DNA of 64,000 nt from Hyphomicrobiales bacterium. GTDB taxonomy: Bacteria > Pseudomonadota > Alphaproteobacteria > Rhizobiales > Rhizobiaceae. The position numbers and the translations under genes are program-made. The notes beneath the pieces were generated by a model. That model was not told the origin of the DNA. It worked only from the letters and a program-made list of their open reading frames with translations, and searched no databases. The DNA lies in contig UCFC01000019.1 in assembly GCA_900471515.1 (NCBI GenBank), forward strand, positions 1 through 64,000, written 5' to 3'. The stretch's first letter is position 1, and the number at the start of each line of letters is the position of its first letter. Positions 1 through 7,871 of the stretch are shown here, piece by piece.

Positions 1-1098
1 GCGAACGTGATCACCGGCGGCGCCGGCAACGACACGCTGAATGGCGGCGCCGGCGCCGATACGCTGATCGGTGGGGCGGGCAACGATACCTATATCGTTG
101 ACAATGCCGGTGACCTCGTCACCGAAGGTGCCGATGCCGGGATCGATACGGTGAAGGCTGGGTCGGCGACCTATACGCTTGCCGACAATGTCGAGAACCT
201 GACCTATACGGGCACGGTGGCCTTCACCGGAACGGGCAACGACCTTGCCAACACGATTACCGGCGGTGCTGCGGCCGACCGGCTGTCGGGTGGAGACGGC
301 AACGACACGCTGAACGGCGGCGCCGGTGCCGATACGCTGATCGGTGGAGCGGGTGACGATACCTATATCGTGGATGTCGCCGGCGACGTCGTTACCGAAA
401 GTGCCGGTGCAGGCACCGACACGGTAAAGACCGGGCTCGATCGCCTGACACTTGCTGCCAATGTCGAAAACCTCGTCTACACCGGCAGCGGTGGCTTTAA
501 TGGCATCGGCAACGCGCTTTCCAATACGATCACAGGAGGTGTCGGCAACGATACGCTGAGTGGTGGAGACGGTAGCGATACGCTGATCGGCGGCAAGGGC
601 AACGACTATTACGTCATCGACAATGCCGGGGACGCCGTCATCGAAAATGCCGGCGAAGGGATCGACCAGGTGCAGACGTCCCTCGCCAGCTATACGTTGG
701 GAGACAACATCGAAAACTTGAGCTCGGGTGCCACCGGCTTCGAAGCCTTTGTCGGAACAGGCAATGCGCTCGATAATCGGATTGTGGGCAATCTCGCGGG
801 GTCGAATACGCTGACAGGTGGCGCCGGAGACGACGTCCTTATTGGTGGAATAGCCGCGGACTTTTTCGTCTACGAGCCGAATTGGGGGCACGACACGATC
901 ATGTCTTTCGAGGTAGCCGGCGGGGCACATGATACGATCAGGATCGATCACACGATCTTTGCCGACTGGGCATCGCTGCTCGCCTCATCAATCCTGTCGG
1001 GCAGCGACACAATCATTACCGCAGATGCGGACAATACTATCACACTGAAGAACGTGACTGTGTCGAGCCTGCAGTCGTCGGACTTCCAGTTTGTATGA
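1..1098 (+). CDS. RTX (hemolysin-type Ca2+-binding repeat) protein, C-terminal part, 5' end outside window
   Basis: The reading frame is open from base 1, so the gene starts upstream; the GTG at 7 is only an internal Val codon. The protein consists of blocks of GGxGxDxLxG nonapeptides (calcium-binding parallel beta-roll) alternating with a YIVDxAGDxVxE...GxDTVK / YTLxxNVENL module. Two near-identical blocks begin about 280 bp apart at the DNA level and a third is more diverged. The last 90 residues lack repeats and end in FQFV, as expected for an uncleaved C-terminal type I secretion signal. Such proteins are exported by ABC/MFP/TolC systems and fold on meeting extracellular Ca2+. No secretion genes lie in the window. 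Any enzymatic domain would be upstream, so the specific function cannot be told. Confidence 0.9.
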   Translation, partial: ANVITGGAGNDTLNGGAGADTLIGGAGNDTYIVDNAGDLVTEGADAGIDTVKAGSATYTLADNVENLTYTGTVAFTGTGNDLANTITGGAAADRLSGGDGNDTLNGGAGADTLIGGAGDDTYIVDVAGDVVTESAGAGTDTVKTGLDRLTLAANVENLVYTGSGGFNGIGNALSNTITGGVGNDTLSGGDGSDTLIGGKGNDYYVIDNAGDAVIENAGEGIDQVQTSLASYTLGDNIENLSSGATGFEAFVGTGNALDNRIVGNLAGSNTLTGGAGDDVLIGGIAADFFVYEPNWGHDTIMSFEVAGGAHDTIRIDHTIFADWASLLASSILSGSDTIITADADNTITLKNVTVSSLQSSDFQFV

Positions 1099-1471
1099 GT
1101 TCGGTTCGGACCTGCCGACGGGACTTCCTGTCGGGAGGACCGGAATGGAGTTCCGTCGCGTCTGAAAGGAATTGGATGTGCGCGAGGGAGTTTACGCAAC
1201 CGGGAATGAAGCTGTCGACAAACGGTGTGCGTGATGGTCAAACGCATTCTCGGTTTGAACTCGGAAGAAGGTTGGTGCGCATGCCAGCACCAACGCTTTC
1301 CGAGCATGGTGCCGTTTCCGTCGCCCAGACCGCCAGGGACGAGGTGATGGCTTTCTAGAGGGTAAATTTCCCGCAAAGCTCGCCAGAACCTTGAAGAATG
1401 CGCAAGCGAACCGGGCAATCCCCGATGCAAGGACCAATAATGCGAAATGCCGTCAGAGCGGACGAAAGACG
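1099..1471. other. Intergenic, no gene seen; hairpin after the RTX stop
   Basis: This 373-nt stretch contains only poorly coding frames. A hairpin with CCGAC (1115-1119) and GTCGG (1130-1134) arms lies just after the RTX stop and may mark the mRNA 3' end, but no T-run follows it. Confidence 0.4.
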
Positions 1472-1819
1472 CTAACGCGCCCAATCGCGCGCTTGGCCGG
1501 ATTCGCGCAGTTCGGCCAAAGTCTTGCCGACACAACTGCCGCCGCCCGTATCGCCGATTGCTTTCGCTCGGCCGTCCAGCGTGATTGTGCCCCCTATACG
1601 GTCTGAAGCCACATAGGTCGCCACCCCGTCCTGCGAGATCCGCGACAGGTAAAAGACGTTATAGGTTTGGTTGTATTTGCACTGGATGACCAGGGGAAAC
1701 TGGTTGAACGGATCATCCTGCGCCTGAACGGCAGCAAGGGGAAGGCCGGCGAGCAATACCAGGCCTGCGAGGAATATTTTTGCGGATCCGCGTGGTCTCT
1801 GGCGGTATATCCGGGCCAT
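1472..1819 (-). CDS. Small exported protein of unknown function
   Basis: A 115-residue protein with a basic N-terminus (MARIYRQRPRGSAK), a hydrophobic stretch (FLAGLVLLAGLPLAA) and a probable signal-peptidase site after VQA-Q, so it should be periplasmic. The mature part has two cysteines (QCKYN and GGGSCVG) that could form a disulfide. I chose the ATG at 1819 because AGGAAGG lies about 8 nt upstream; the longer frame to 1864 has no ribosome site. I do not recognise a named family. It lies downstream of the FixK-like gene on the same strand, with 84 nt between, and may be cotranscribed with it. Confidence 0.6.
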   Translation of the reverse strand: MARIYRQRPRGSAKIFLAGLVLLAGLPLAAVQAQDDPFNQFPLVIQCKYNQTYNVFYLSRISQDGVATYVASDRIGGTITLDGRAKAIGDTGGGSCVGKTLAELRESGQARDWAR

Positions 1820-1903
1820 CGTTCCGTTCCTTCCTGAAGTTGATCTTCGAAATGAGGGGGACATTGGAGCATTTCCGGCGGGGATCGAATCGCCCGAAAT
1901 GCT

Positions 1904-2626
1904 CTATCTCTTTGTTTCCAGGTAATTCCGGACGCAAAACCGTTTCACACTCCTGCTGGAACTACTCTGGACGGTCAGGGCCATCAGTCCATTGCGGTCA
2001 AGGAGGCGAACGCTGCGTTGCAGCCTGCCGTTCAGCCGAAGGATACGTTTTTCGCGGAGCTTCGTGAAACAACGGGCAACAGTTTCGACAGTCAGACCGA
2101 GATAGTCGGCGATGTCGCTGCGCGACATCATCATATCGAATTCAGCATCTTCCGGATGACGCTCTGCCATTTCGCAGACGAAAGCCGCAACCCGCTTCAG
2201 GGCGCTTTGCTCGGTGATGACGAGTTGTTTATGCTGGGCCTTTGCAAGGTTCATGAGCGCGATGTGGAGAAGGTCTACGGGGACGGCCGCGTTTTGATTG
2301 GCCCGAAAGGGTCTGATGGACGTTTCGCAGACGGCTTCGGCAAAATCGGTGCGAATATTGCCTGTTTCCAGGCCGAACCATTCGCCCTTGCCGCAAAAGG
2401 ACAAGATGTATCTCTGGCCGCTGGTAGTCAGGCGGTAGATCCGCACCGCGCCTGCTTCGACCTGGTAGATTGCAAGCGCATGTTCACCTTCGCTGTAGAT
2501 TGTTTCGTCGGCCTTGAGCCTGATCGATTGATCCCTTACCGTTTGCCCGACAGCTCGATGGCGGTGCCCCGGCACTGTCGTGTGTTTTACAATCGCGTGG
2601 TCTTGAAGCATCGGCGTCGCCCCCAT
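1904..2626 (-). CDS. Crp/Fnr-family regulator, FixK-like (no N-terminal Fe-S cysteines)
   Basis: This 240-residue protein has a cyclic-nucleotide-binding-type beta-roll (about 35-125, with GEHALAIYQVEAGAVRIYR), a dimerisation helix, and a C-terminal helix-turn-helix (about 170-210) with SRSDIADYLGLTVETVARCFTKL. The recognition helix E-T-V-A-R is of the FNR/FixK type that reads TTGA-N6-TCAA. The N-terminal cysteine cluster used by FNR/FnrN to hold 4Fe-4S is absent, so oxygen is probably not sensed directly, as for FixK. A matching FNR/FixK box lies at 7633-7650, and a FixLJ-like pair is nearby. The start may be the ATG at 2626 or the one at 2611; neither has a strong ribosome site. The C-terminal tail after LLDRNGL is longer than usual. 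Confidence 0.9.
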   Translation of the reverse strand: MGATPMLQDHAIVKHTTVPGHRHRAVGQTVRDQSIRLKADETIYSEGEHALAIYQVEAGAVRIYRLTTSGQRYILSFCGKGEWFGLETGNIRTDFAEAVCETSIRPFRANQNAAVPVDLLHIALMNLAKAQHKQLVITEQSALKRVAAFVCEMAERHPEDAEFDMMMSRSDIADYLGLTVETVARCFTKLREKRILRLNGRLQRSVRLLDRNGLMALTVQSSSSRSVKRFCVRNYLETKR

Positions 2627-2675
2627 CCGCGTCGCAGCATATGCAATCGTTGCTTGCCGCGGTATTCGAGATACC

Positions 2676-2697
2676 CCTTACGTATTGCTACTGAAGC
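2676..2697 (+). promoter_or_regulatory. Weaker copy of the shared TTAC-N7-TACT operator
   Basis: TTAC (2678-2681) and TACT (2689-2692) are spaced by 7 nt, 77 bp before the ATG of the downstream membrane protein. This resembles the sites at 19996, 22274, 25211 and 26670 in half-site sequence and in distance to the gene, but the flanks do not match as well. Confidence 0.35.
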
Positions 2698-2769
2698 CCG
2701 GAACCACGGGCGGGTGTATAAGCCTATGCCCCTTGTTGAGAGCGATACGAAAAAATCGGGGAGGTCTCG

Positions 2770-3729
2770 ATGGCATCGGAAGAGGAAGGGGAAAGCCGGG
2801 CACTCCAAAACCCCGCTGACGTGCGCATACAACTCGAGCGTATTCTGACGAGCCCGGAATTCCTTGCTCCTGAACGTGGGCGGCGCTTCCTGCAATATAT
2901 CGTCGAGGAAACACTGGAAGGTCGCAGCGAGCAGCTCAAGGCCTACACGATCGCCCAGGCGGTTTTCGGGCGCGACACCTCGTTCGATGCCCAGAATGAT
3001 CCGGTTGTCCGTATCGAGGCGGGGCGCATCCGTCGTGCGCTCGAACGCTACTACCTCGTCAGCGGAAGCTGCGATCCTATTCGCATCACTATTCCCAAGG
3101 GGAGATATTCGCCGCATTTTTCAGATTTTGAGGGCAGCCCGAATGGGGACGAAGCGGCAAATTTGCGGGATTCTGCAAATCAGCGGCGCAATGCCGAACG
3201 CGCGATCAGCTGGCGCAATCTTCTGCTGCCGATCGGCCTGCCTGCGCTGTTCGGCACCATAGCTGTCCTTGCTCTCATTCGTCCGCTCGAGACCTATCTC
3301 TCGCCGCCAAAGCCCCCGCCACCCCCGGCCACCGCGACTTCTCAGAACAGACCCAAGGTTATCGTGGAACCCTTCGCGGCTCTTGGTGGCGCCGCAGAAG
3401 GGTCGGACTTCGCTAAAGGGCTGGTCGATCAGTTGATCGCGAAGCTCATGAAGGCCGAGCGCTTCGTCGTGCTTGCACCGGGTCGATTCGACACCGCTAT
3501 GACCGGCATGCAATACAGCCTTCAGGGGAGTGCGCTGACCGAAGGTACGGTCCTCCATCTGCATGTCCGCCTGATAAGCGGCGCCGATGGTACGGTTATC
3601 TGGGCAAACCAATATGATCGCGACCTGCGCGGTCAGGCCATGCTCGATGTCGAAGAGGAGATCGCCACCCAAATCGCGATGGAGATAGCGAATAACCGCA
3701 AACTGAACGGCACAGGCTCCGAGCCATAG
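2770..3729 (+). CDS. Membrane protein with unnamed N-domain, one TM helix and TolB-like domain; no TPR (paralogue 1 of 4)
   Basis: 319 residues. Residues 18-118 form a conserved helical domain with SPEF..ERGRRFLQYIVEETLEG, KAYTIAQAVFGRD.SFD, NDPVVRIEAGRIRRALERYYL and ITIPKGRY motifs; I do not know a named family for it. One TM helix follows (about 150-170, LLLPIGLPALFGTIAVLALI), then a proline-rich linker and a TolB-amino-terminal-like domain (197-312: KVIVEPF..., LQGSALTEG, HVRLISGADGTVIWANQYD). It ends where its paralogues at 3734-5479 and 18048-19847 continue into TPRs, so it is about 260 residues shorter. Its stop lies 4 bp from the convergent stop of paralogue 2. Likely topology is N-domain cytoplasmic, TolB part periplasmic. 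Often annotated as adenylate cyclase, but no cyclase domain is present. Confidence 0.8.
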   Translation: MASEEEGESRALQNPADVRIQLERILTSPEFLAPERGRRFLQYIVEETLEGRSEQLKAYTIAQAVFGRDTSFDAQNDPVVRIEAGRIRRALERYYLVSGSCDPIRITIPKGRYSPHFSDFEGSPNGDEAANLRDSANQRRNAERAISWRNLLLPIGLPALFGTIAVLALIRPLETYLSPPKPPPPPATATSQNRPKVIVEPFAALGGAAEGSDFAKGLVDQLIAKLMKAERFVVLAPGRFDTAMTGMQYSLQGSALTEGTVLHLHVRLISGADGTVIWANQYDRDLRGQAMLDVEEEIATQIAMEIANNRKLNGTGSEP

Positions 3730-3733
3730 CGGT

Positions 3734-5479
3734 CTATCTTGCCGCAATGGCCAGGCCAGAGGCGCGCAGCCCGTTCAGGAAGCGCTCCTGATCCTCCTGC
3801 CGCTGCAGGCGCAGAGCGACTTCCTTGCGGACATTGGCCAACAGTGCCGGCGCGTGGAGGCTCAGCCAATCCTCTTCCCGCCTGGCTTCGTCCGTCTTTC
3901 CAGCTGCTCCGAGGATAGACATCAGCACAAGGCGGTGCATCGGGTTGGAGTCGAGATCGGATTTTCGCGACCACCGCTCCGCCTCTTCGACATTTCCCTT
4001 CATGAACGCACATAGCGCCATGCCGACCTCGTAATAACCCTCGGGGCCGATACCCCTGTTCAACGCGATCGACAGCAGTTCGCAGCCGGATTGCCATTTT
4101 CCCGACATTGCCAGCCGGAAGCCATATTCACCGGCGACTTCCACATCATCGGGATTTGCCGCATAGGCTGCAGCTCCGGCCTTCAGAGCCTTGTCGATAT
4201 CCCCTCTGTAGAAGCTTACCATCATCAGGGCCTGCAATACGCGGGGATTGCCTGGCGCAAGCCCTGCCGCCCGCTGTACCGCCGCCGTTGCCTGTTCGAG
4301 CGACGGGGCCGAAGGGGCGGTGCCAAGCTTATGGCGAAACCGCACCTCATCGAGGTAAACGACGGACAACAGGGCCCAGGACAGGGCGTTGTCGGGAAAA
4401 CGCCGGGTCGCCTGCTGCAGGCATTCGCGCACGGCGTCGTGGCTTTGCGTGGTCATGCTCTGGCGGTAGCTGTAATAGGCGAGCGTGCAGGCATAGGCGC
4501 CCTGATCGCCTGTCCGTGCAGGTTCGGCGGCTGTATCCGTGTCGATCTGAAAGATGGCGCCATGGGGTTGCGTGATCGCATTGGCGATTTGCCTGGCGAT
4601 ATTGCCCTGGATCGCAAGCTTGTTCTCGGCGCTGAGATCGGCATCGAAATTGTTGGCCCAGACGATAACCCCGTCCGACTGGCGTACAAGCCTGGCTGCG
4701 GTGCGCAGTCTGCTGCCGTCGAGCTGGACATTTCCCTGCAACACCAGGTCGCCCCCGGCCCCGGTGCGCAGCGGATCGGCGACCACGACAATGTGGTCGG
4801 ACTGGGCAAGTTGACCGATAACGTCGTCGCGCACACCACGAGCTATATCCAAGCCGGTATCGGCGAGGTCGCTCTCGGAAAAAAACTCGACGATTACTTT
4901 CGGCAGGGAAGCTGCTGCCGGCAATGGACCGGTCGGTCCATCTCGTTCGGCAGAGAGCGCAAATGCAAGAACGGCTATCACGCCGATGCCCAGGCCAAGA
5001 AGGCTCAGCCGCACCGGGCGCCATGCTCGCGCAGCAAGCGGGCGGTCTCGATGCGCCGGTTCCGTCGCCCGCGATGTTTCCTCGCCAATCGCTGCCAGCG
5101 GGGGCGGCAGATCTCGGGCATATTCGAAATGCGGCACATAGCCACCCTTGGGGACGGTGATGATGACCATATCCGCCTGGCCCGCGACGAGATAGTAGCG
5201 CTCGAGCGCCTTTCTTATCCGGCCGGCCTCGATCCGCACGACCGGATCGTTTTGCGGATCGAACGACGCTTCCCGGCCGAAAACGATATTTGCGATCGTG
5301 AATGCCTTCAGGAAATCGGAACGGCCGGCAAGCGTCTCATTGACGACAAACTCCAGGAAGTTCCGCCCGCGCTTGGGCGCATGGAACTCCTCGCTGCCGA
5401 GAATCCGTTCAACCTGCCGGCAAATTTCATCTGCCGTCGGTCCAAAACTATTGAAAACATTGATATTTGCGCTTCTCAT
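3734..5479 (-). CDS. Membrane protein: N-domain, TM helix, TolB-like domain, TPR repeats (paralogue 2 of 4)
   Basis: 581 residues from the ATG at 5479, which has AGGGA about 8 nt upstream; the TTG at 5506 gives only an unsupported extension. The N-domain (about 16-120) carries SEEFHAPKRGRNFLEFVV, KAFTIANIVFGREASFD, NDPVVRIEAGRIRKALERYY and ITVPKGGYVPHF. A TM helix (LSLLGLGIGVIAVLAFAL), a TolB-like domain with RLVRQSDGVIVWANNFD, and a helical TPR tail follow (YYEVGMALCAFMKGN, HRLVLMSILGAAGKT). The layout suggests a sensor or scaffold spanning the inner membrane with protein-binding repeats outside. Paralogue 3 shares the whole architecture. The gene lies downstream of the FixLJ-like pair on the same strand, with 94 nt between, so it may be in their transcription unit. 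Confidence 0.85.
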   Translation of the reverse strand: MRSANINVFNSFGPTADEICRQVERILGSEEFHAPKRGRNFLEFVVNETLAGRSDFLKAFTIANIVFGREASFDPQNDPVVRIEAGRIRKALERYYLVAGQADMVIITVPKGGYVPHFEYARDLPPPLAAIGEETSRATEPAHRDRPLAARAWRPVRLSLLGLGIGVIAVLAFALSAERDGPTGPLPAAASLPKVIVEFFSESDLADTGLDIARGVRDDVIGQLAQSDHIVVVADPLRTGAGGDLVLQGNVQLDGSRLRTAARLVRQSDGVIVWANNFDADLSAENKLAIQGNIARQIANAITQPHGAIFQIDTDTAAEPARTGDQGAYACTLAYYSYRQSMTTQSHDAVRECLQQATRRFPDNALSWALLSVVYLDEVRFRHKLGTAPSAPSLEQATAAVQRAAGLAPGNPRVLQALMMVSFYRGDIDKALKAGAAAYAANPDDVEVAGEYGFRLAMSGKWQSGCELLSIALNRGIGPEGYYEVGMALCAFMKGNVEEAERWSRKSDLDSNPMHRLVLMSILGAAGKTDEARREEDWLSLHAPALLANVRKEVALRLQRQEDQERFLNGLRASGLAIAAR

Positions 5480-5573
5480 AATCGTCCCTACGACAAGATC
5501 ACGCAATTATTTAAGCTAGCCCTAACGCATCATATCCTACAAGCCGGTGGTTGCAAGGCTTGCTTTAGGGATG

Positions 5574-6239
5574 TCAAATATAAGCTGGCCATACATTGGC
5601 AGGCGACGTATTCGCAGGCTCAAGCGGTTGCGCAGTCACGTCGATGGCGATGGTCATTCGCATGAGCTCGGCCAGATTTCGCGCACCCATCTTGGCCATG
5701 ACGTTGGCGCGGTGGACCTCTACCGTACGGGCGCTGATGCCGAGATGATAGGCGATCATCTTGTTCTGCAGGCCCTCGAGAACGCCGGTCAGAACCTGGC
5801 GTTCGCGCTCCGTGAGCTGACGAAGCCGGGCCGCGACATGCTCGCAATCGGTGCTCGGCCTGTCGATGCGCCCGTGTTCCATCGCCGCTTTGATGGCCGA
5901 GATCAGCGCTGCTTCCTTCAGCGGTTTTTCCAGAAAATCAGATGCCCCGGCCTTCATCGCCTGAACGGCTGCGGCTATACCGCCCTGGCCGGTGATGACG
6001 ATCGCGGGCACGGCCGGGTTGAGACGCCTCAGCCGCCGAAGCAATTCGATGCCGTCGATATCGGGCATGCACAAGTCCGTGACAAGACAGGTTCGGCCCG
6101 AAAGTGGCAGGAGTTCCAGAAAGGCCTTCGCGCAGCTGTGGGCACGAACGGCAAAACCCGCCGATACGAGCAGAAACGTCAGAGATCGACGGAGCGACTC
6201 TTCGTCATCGACGAGATGGATCGTAAGGTCGTTCGCCAT
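5574..6239 (-). CDS. FixJ-type response regulator (receiver plus LuxR helix-turn-helix)
   Basis: 221 residues. The receiver domain (5-120) has the acidic pair D11/D12, phospho-acceptor D55 in LVTDLCMPDIDG, T83 in VITGQG and K105 in FLEKP. The C-terminal LuxR/GerE domain (about 138-200) has LTEREREVL-like LTERERQVLTGVLEGLQNKMIAYHLGISARTVEVHRANVMAKM in order. This is the FixJ/NarL layout: a DNA-binding transcription factor switched by phosphorylation. Its start overlaps the end of the upstream kinase by 35 nt, so the two are translated together. Possible targets are the TTTAC...TACTT sites found upstream of several genes here, since FixJ sites are GTA-rich, but that link is inference. Confidence 0.92.
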   Translation of the reverse strand: MANDLTIHLVDDEESLRRSLTFLLVSAGFAVRAHSCAKAFLELLPLSGRTCLVTDLCMPDIDGIELLRRLRRLNPAVPAIVITGQGGIAAAVQAMKAGASDFLEKPLKEAALISAIKAAMEHGRIDRPSTDCEHVAARLRQLTERERQVLTGVLEGLQNKMIAYHLGISARTVEVHRANVMAKMGARNLAELMRMTIAIDVTAQPLEPANTSPANVWPAYI

Positions 6240-7449
6240 CGATTGTGGCCTCCGCCAGCGGAAGTGAAAAGGAGAGGATTGAGCCGCCCTGTATTGCCTT
6301 ATGCGCAGCTATGCGACCGCCATGCGCTTCGATGATGCGCTTGGACAGTGCCAGACCCATGCCGAGGCCGTGTGGCTTGCTGGTGACGAAGGGGCGAAAC
6401 AGCGCCTCCTCGATGTCGGCAGCAATTCCGCAGCCGTTGTCCGACACTTCGACAACCAGATGCGAGAAATCGTCGGTTCTGGTGCGGATCACGATAGCCG
6501 GCTGCTCGACACCGTCGGTTGCCTCCATGGCGTTGCGGAAAAGGTTCATCAGGACTTGGACAATCTGAACGCGGTCTGCGAGCACGGTGTCACGCTCTGC
6601 TGTGAGCTGCAGATCGGGGCAGGCGTTTTTCCGGGATGATCCGGCGAGGGAAAGCGCCACCGCTTCGCGGATCAGCGCGTGAACCGCCTCCATCTGCCTG
6701 TCGCCGGCACCGCGCTTTGCGAATCCCCGGATGTTCCGGACGAGCGCTCCCGCCCACAAGGCGTGCTGCGCAATTTCGGACAAGGCCTCACGAAGCTTCT
6801 CGTCGTGGCGGTGGCGATCATCGGTCATAAGGCGGCCGCAGCCTTCGGAGTAAGCGACGATGGAGGATAGCGGCTGGGACAGTTCATGAGCCAGTGTCGC
6901 AGTCATCTCCCCGAGCGCCGCTATTCTTGCGAGATGTGCCAATTCGCATTGCAGCTCCCGAATTTGACCCAATGTTTCGCGTTCTGTCCGAAAGTCCTCG
7001 AAGATCGCCGCCGTAAAGCCTTCCCTTTCGCCAGGTTTGTGGATGATTGTCAGGGCAGCTGGAAACCGAACGCCGCTCTTGGTCGTTGCCAGGCCGGCCC
7101 GAACCGCACCCTGGTCCGCCCAACGTGCCTTGAGCTGAACATCCGGCGTCGAGGACCAGACGGCGTCGATCTTATGGTCAAGCAATTCGTCTTCTTCATA
7201 GCCGAACAAGGCCACGGCAGCTCTGTTGCAGGCCGAAATTCTGTTGTTTTCGGTCATGACAAACACTGCATCCGGCATGTGCCGATAGAGTTGCCGCATC
7301 CAGCTCGTCTCTGGCCAGTTCTCTTCGGGCAACGCGTGTGCCGGTTTGCTGCGTGCCGATGGCGATCCGATGAGCGAGGTCCGCCTCCCCAGGCCGGAGA
7401 TCACGGAACTGTATTCGGCAATATGCGGCGTCTCCATCCTGGTGGACAT
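6205..7449 (-). CDS. PAS-domain sensor histidine kinase, FixL-like
   Basis: 414 residues from the ATG at 7449, which has GGAGAAGG 5-7 nt upstream; the longer frame to 7635 is not supported. A PAS domain lies at about 50-155 (MPDAVFVMTENNRISACNRAAVALFGYEEDELL). The HisKA box has phospho-acceptor H188 in ATLAHELSQPLSS. The HATPase part has the N-box NLFRNAMEA, G1 VSDNGCGIA and G2 GLGMGLALSKRIIEAHGG. No TM helix is seen, so the kinase should be cytosolic. It resembles FixL in kinase core and partner, but I see no clear haem-ligand motif in the PAS domain, so oxygen sensing is not established. The partner is the overlapping FixJ-like gene. Confidence 0.92.
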   Translation of the reverse strand: MSTRMETPHIAEYSSVISGLGRRTSLIGSPSARSKPAHALPEENWPETSWMRQLYRHMPDAVFVMTENNRISACNRAAVALFGYEEDELLDHKIDAVWSSTPDVQLKARWADQGAVRAGLATTKSGVRFPAALTIIHKPGEREGFTAAIFEDFRTERETLGQIRELQCELAHLARIAALGEMTATLAHELSQPLSSIVAYSEGCGRLMTDDRHRHDEKLREALSEIAQHALWAGALVRNIRGFAKRGAGDRQMEAVHALIREAVALSLAGSSRKNACPDLQLTAERDTVLADRVQIVQVLMNLFRNAMEATDGVEQPAIVIRTRTDDFSHLVVEVSDNGCGIAADIEEALFRPFVTSKPHGLGMGLALSKRIIEAHGGRIAAHKAIQGGSILSFSLPLAEATIDGERPYDPSRR

Positions 7450-7632
7450 GATGGCCTTCTCCGCCACTTGAGAGATGTTGGTGTTTCGACTGCCCTTTTC
7501 TCTCGACAATGACGAGAATCTACCACCTTTGGACCGGGCATCGATGTAGTATCGCGTAGACTCTATTGGTCTTTTTCTGCAAGCCGACCAGCGAAGGCCT
7601 GCCAAGCGGGCGCGCTCGGTCGGCCGCATTTC

Positions 7633-7650
7633 CATTGATCCGGCTCAATG
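7633..7650 (+). promoter_or_regulatory. FNR/FixK-type box (TTGA-N6-TCAA)
   Basis: CATTGA-TCCGGC-TCAATG is a perfect inverted repeat with 6-bp arms that contains the exact FNR/FixK core TTGATCCGGCTCAA. It is centred at 7641.5. A -10-like TACTCT lies at 7671-7676, which places the start of transcription near 7683 and the box at about -41.5, the classic position for activation by FNR-family proteins. The downstream genes are the 51-residue exported peptide and the Ca2+/H+ antiporter. Confidence 0.75.
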
Positions 7651-7715
7651 CCTCCGGCTCTTTGTTGCGCTACTCTGATGTTCACTGGCGACAGGTTGTT
7701 CGAGGGAGCCGGAAG

Positions 7716-7871
7716 ATGAGGACGTTTGCCCCTGTAATCGCTGTTGCAGCCGCCGCGTCGATCGTGACGCCCGTCGGCGCCCGGGAGACCCGCAACGAAT
7801 TCAGGCGCATGAACCGGGCCGAAAACCTGCCGGGGCACATCAGCACCTATCACAACAAGCCCGCCGCGTGA
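7716..7871 (+). CDS. Short exported peptide of unknown function
   Basis: 51 residues starting MRTFAPVIAVAAAASIVTPVGARE, a clear signal peptide with cleavage near VGA-RE, leaving a mature peptide of about 28 residues (NEFRRMNRAENLPGHISTYHNKPAA). GGGAG lies about 10 nt upstream of the ATG. Its TGA overlaps the ATG of the antiporter gene (TGATG), so translation is coupled and both probably respond to the FNR/FixK box upstream. I do not recognise the family. Confidence 0.55.
   Translation: MRTFAPVIAVAAAASIVTPVGARETRNEFRRMNRAENLPGHISTYHNKPAA

Noticed and set aside
1095..1358. 87-codon frame after the RTX gene
   Set aside because: No ribosome site, no recognisable sequence, overlaps the RTX stop; judged non-coding.
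4091..5665. 524-codon open frame on the plus strand
   Set aside because: Antisense shadow of paralogue 2; no domain, odd composition, no ribosome site.
6205..7449. Naming the kinase FixL and assigning haem-based oxygen sensing
   Set aside because: The kinase core and partner are FixL-like, but the haem-binding His region of the FixL PAS domain is not clearly present, so no gene symbol was given.
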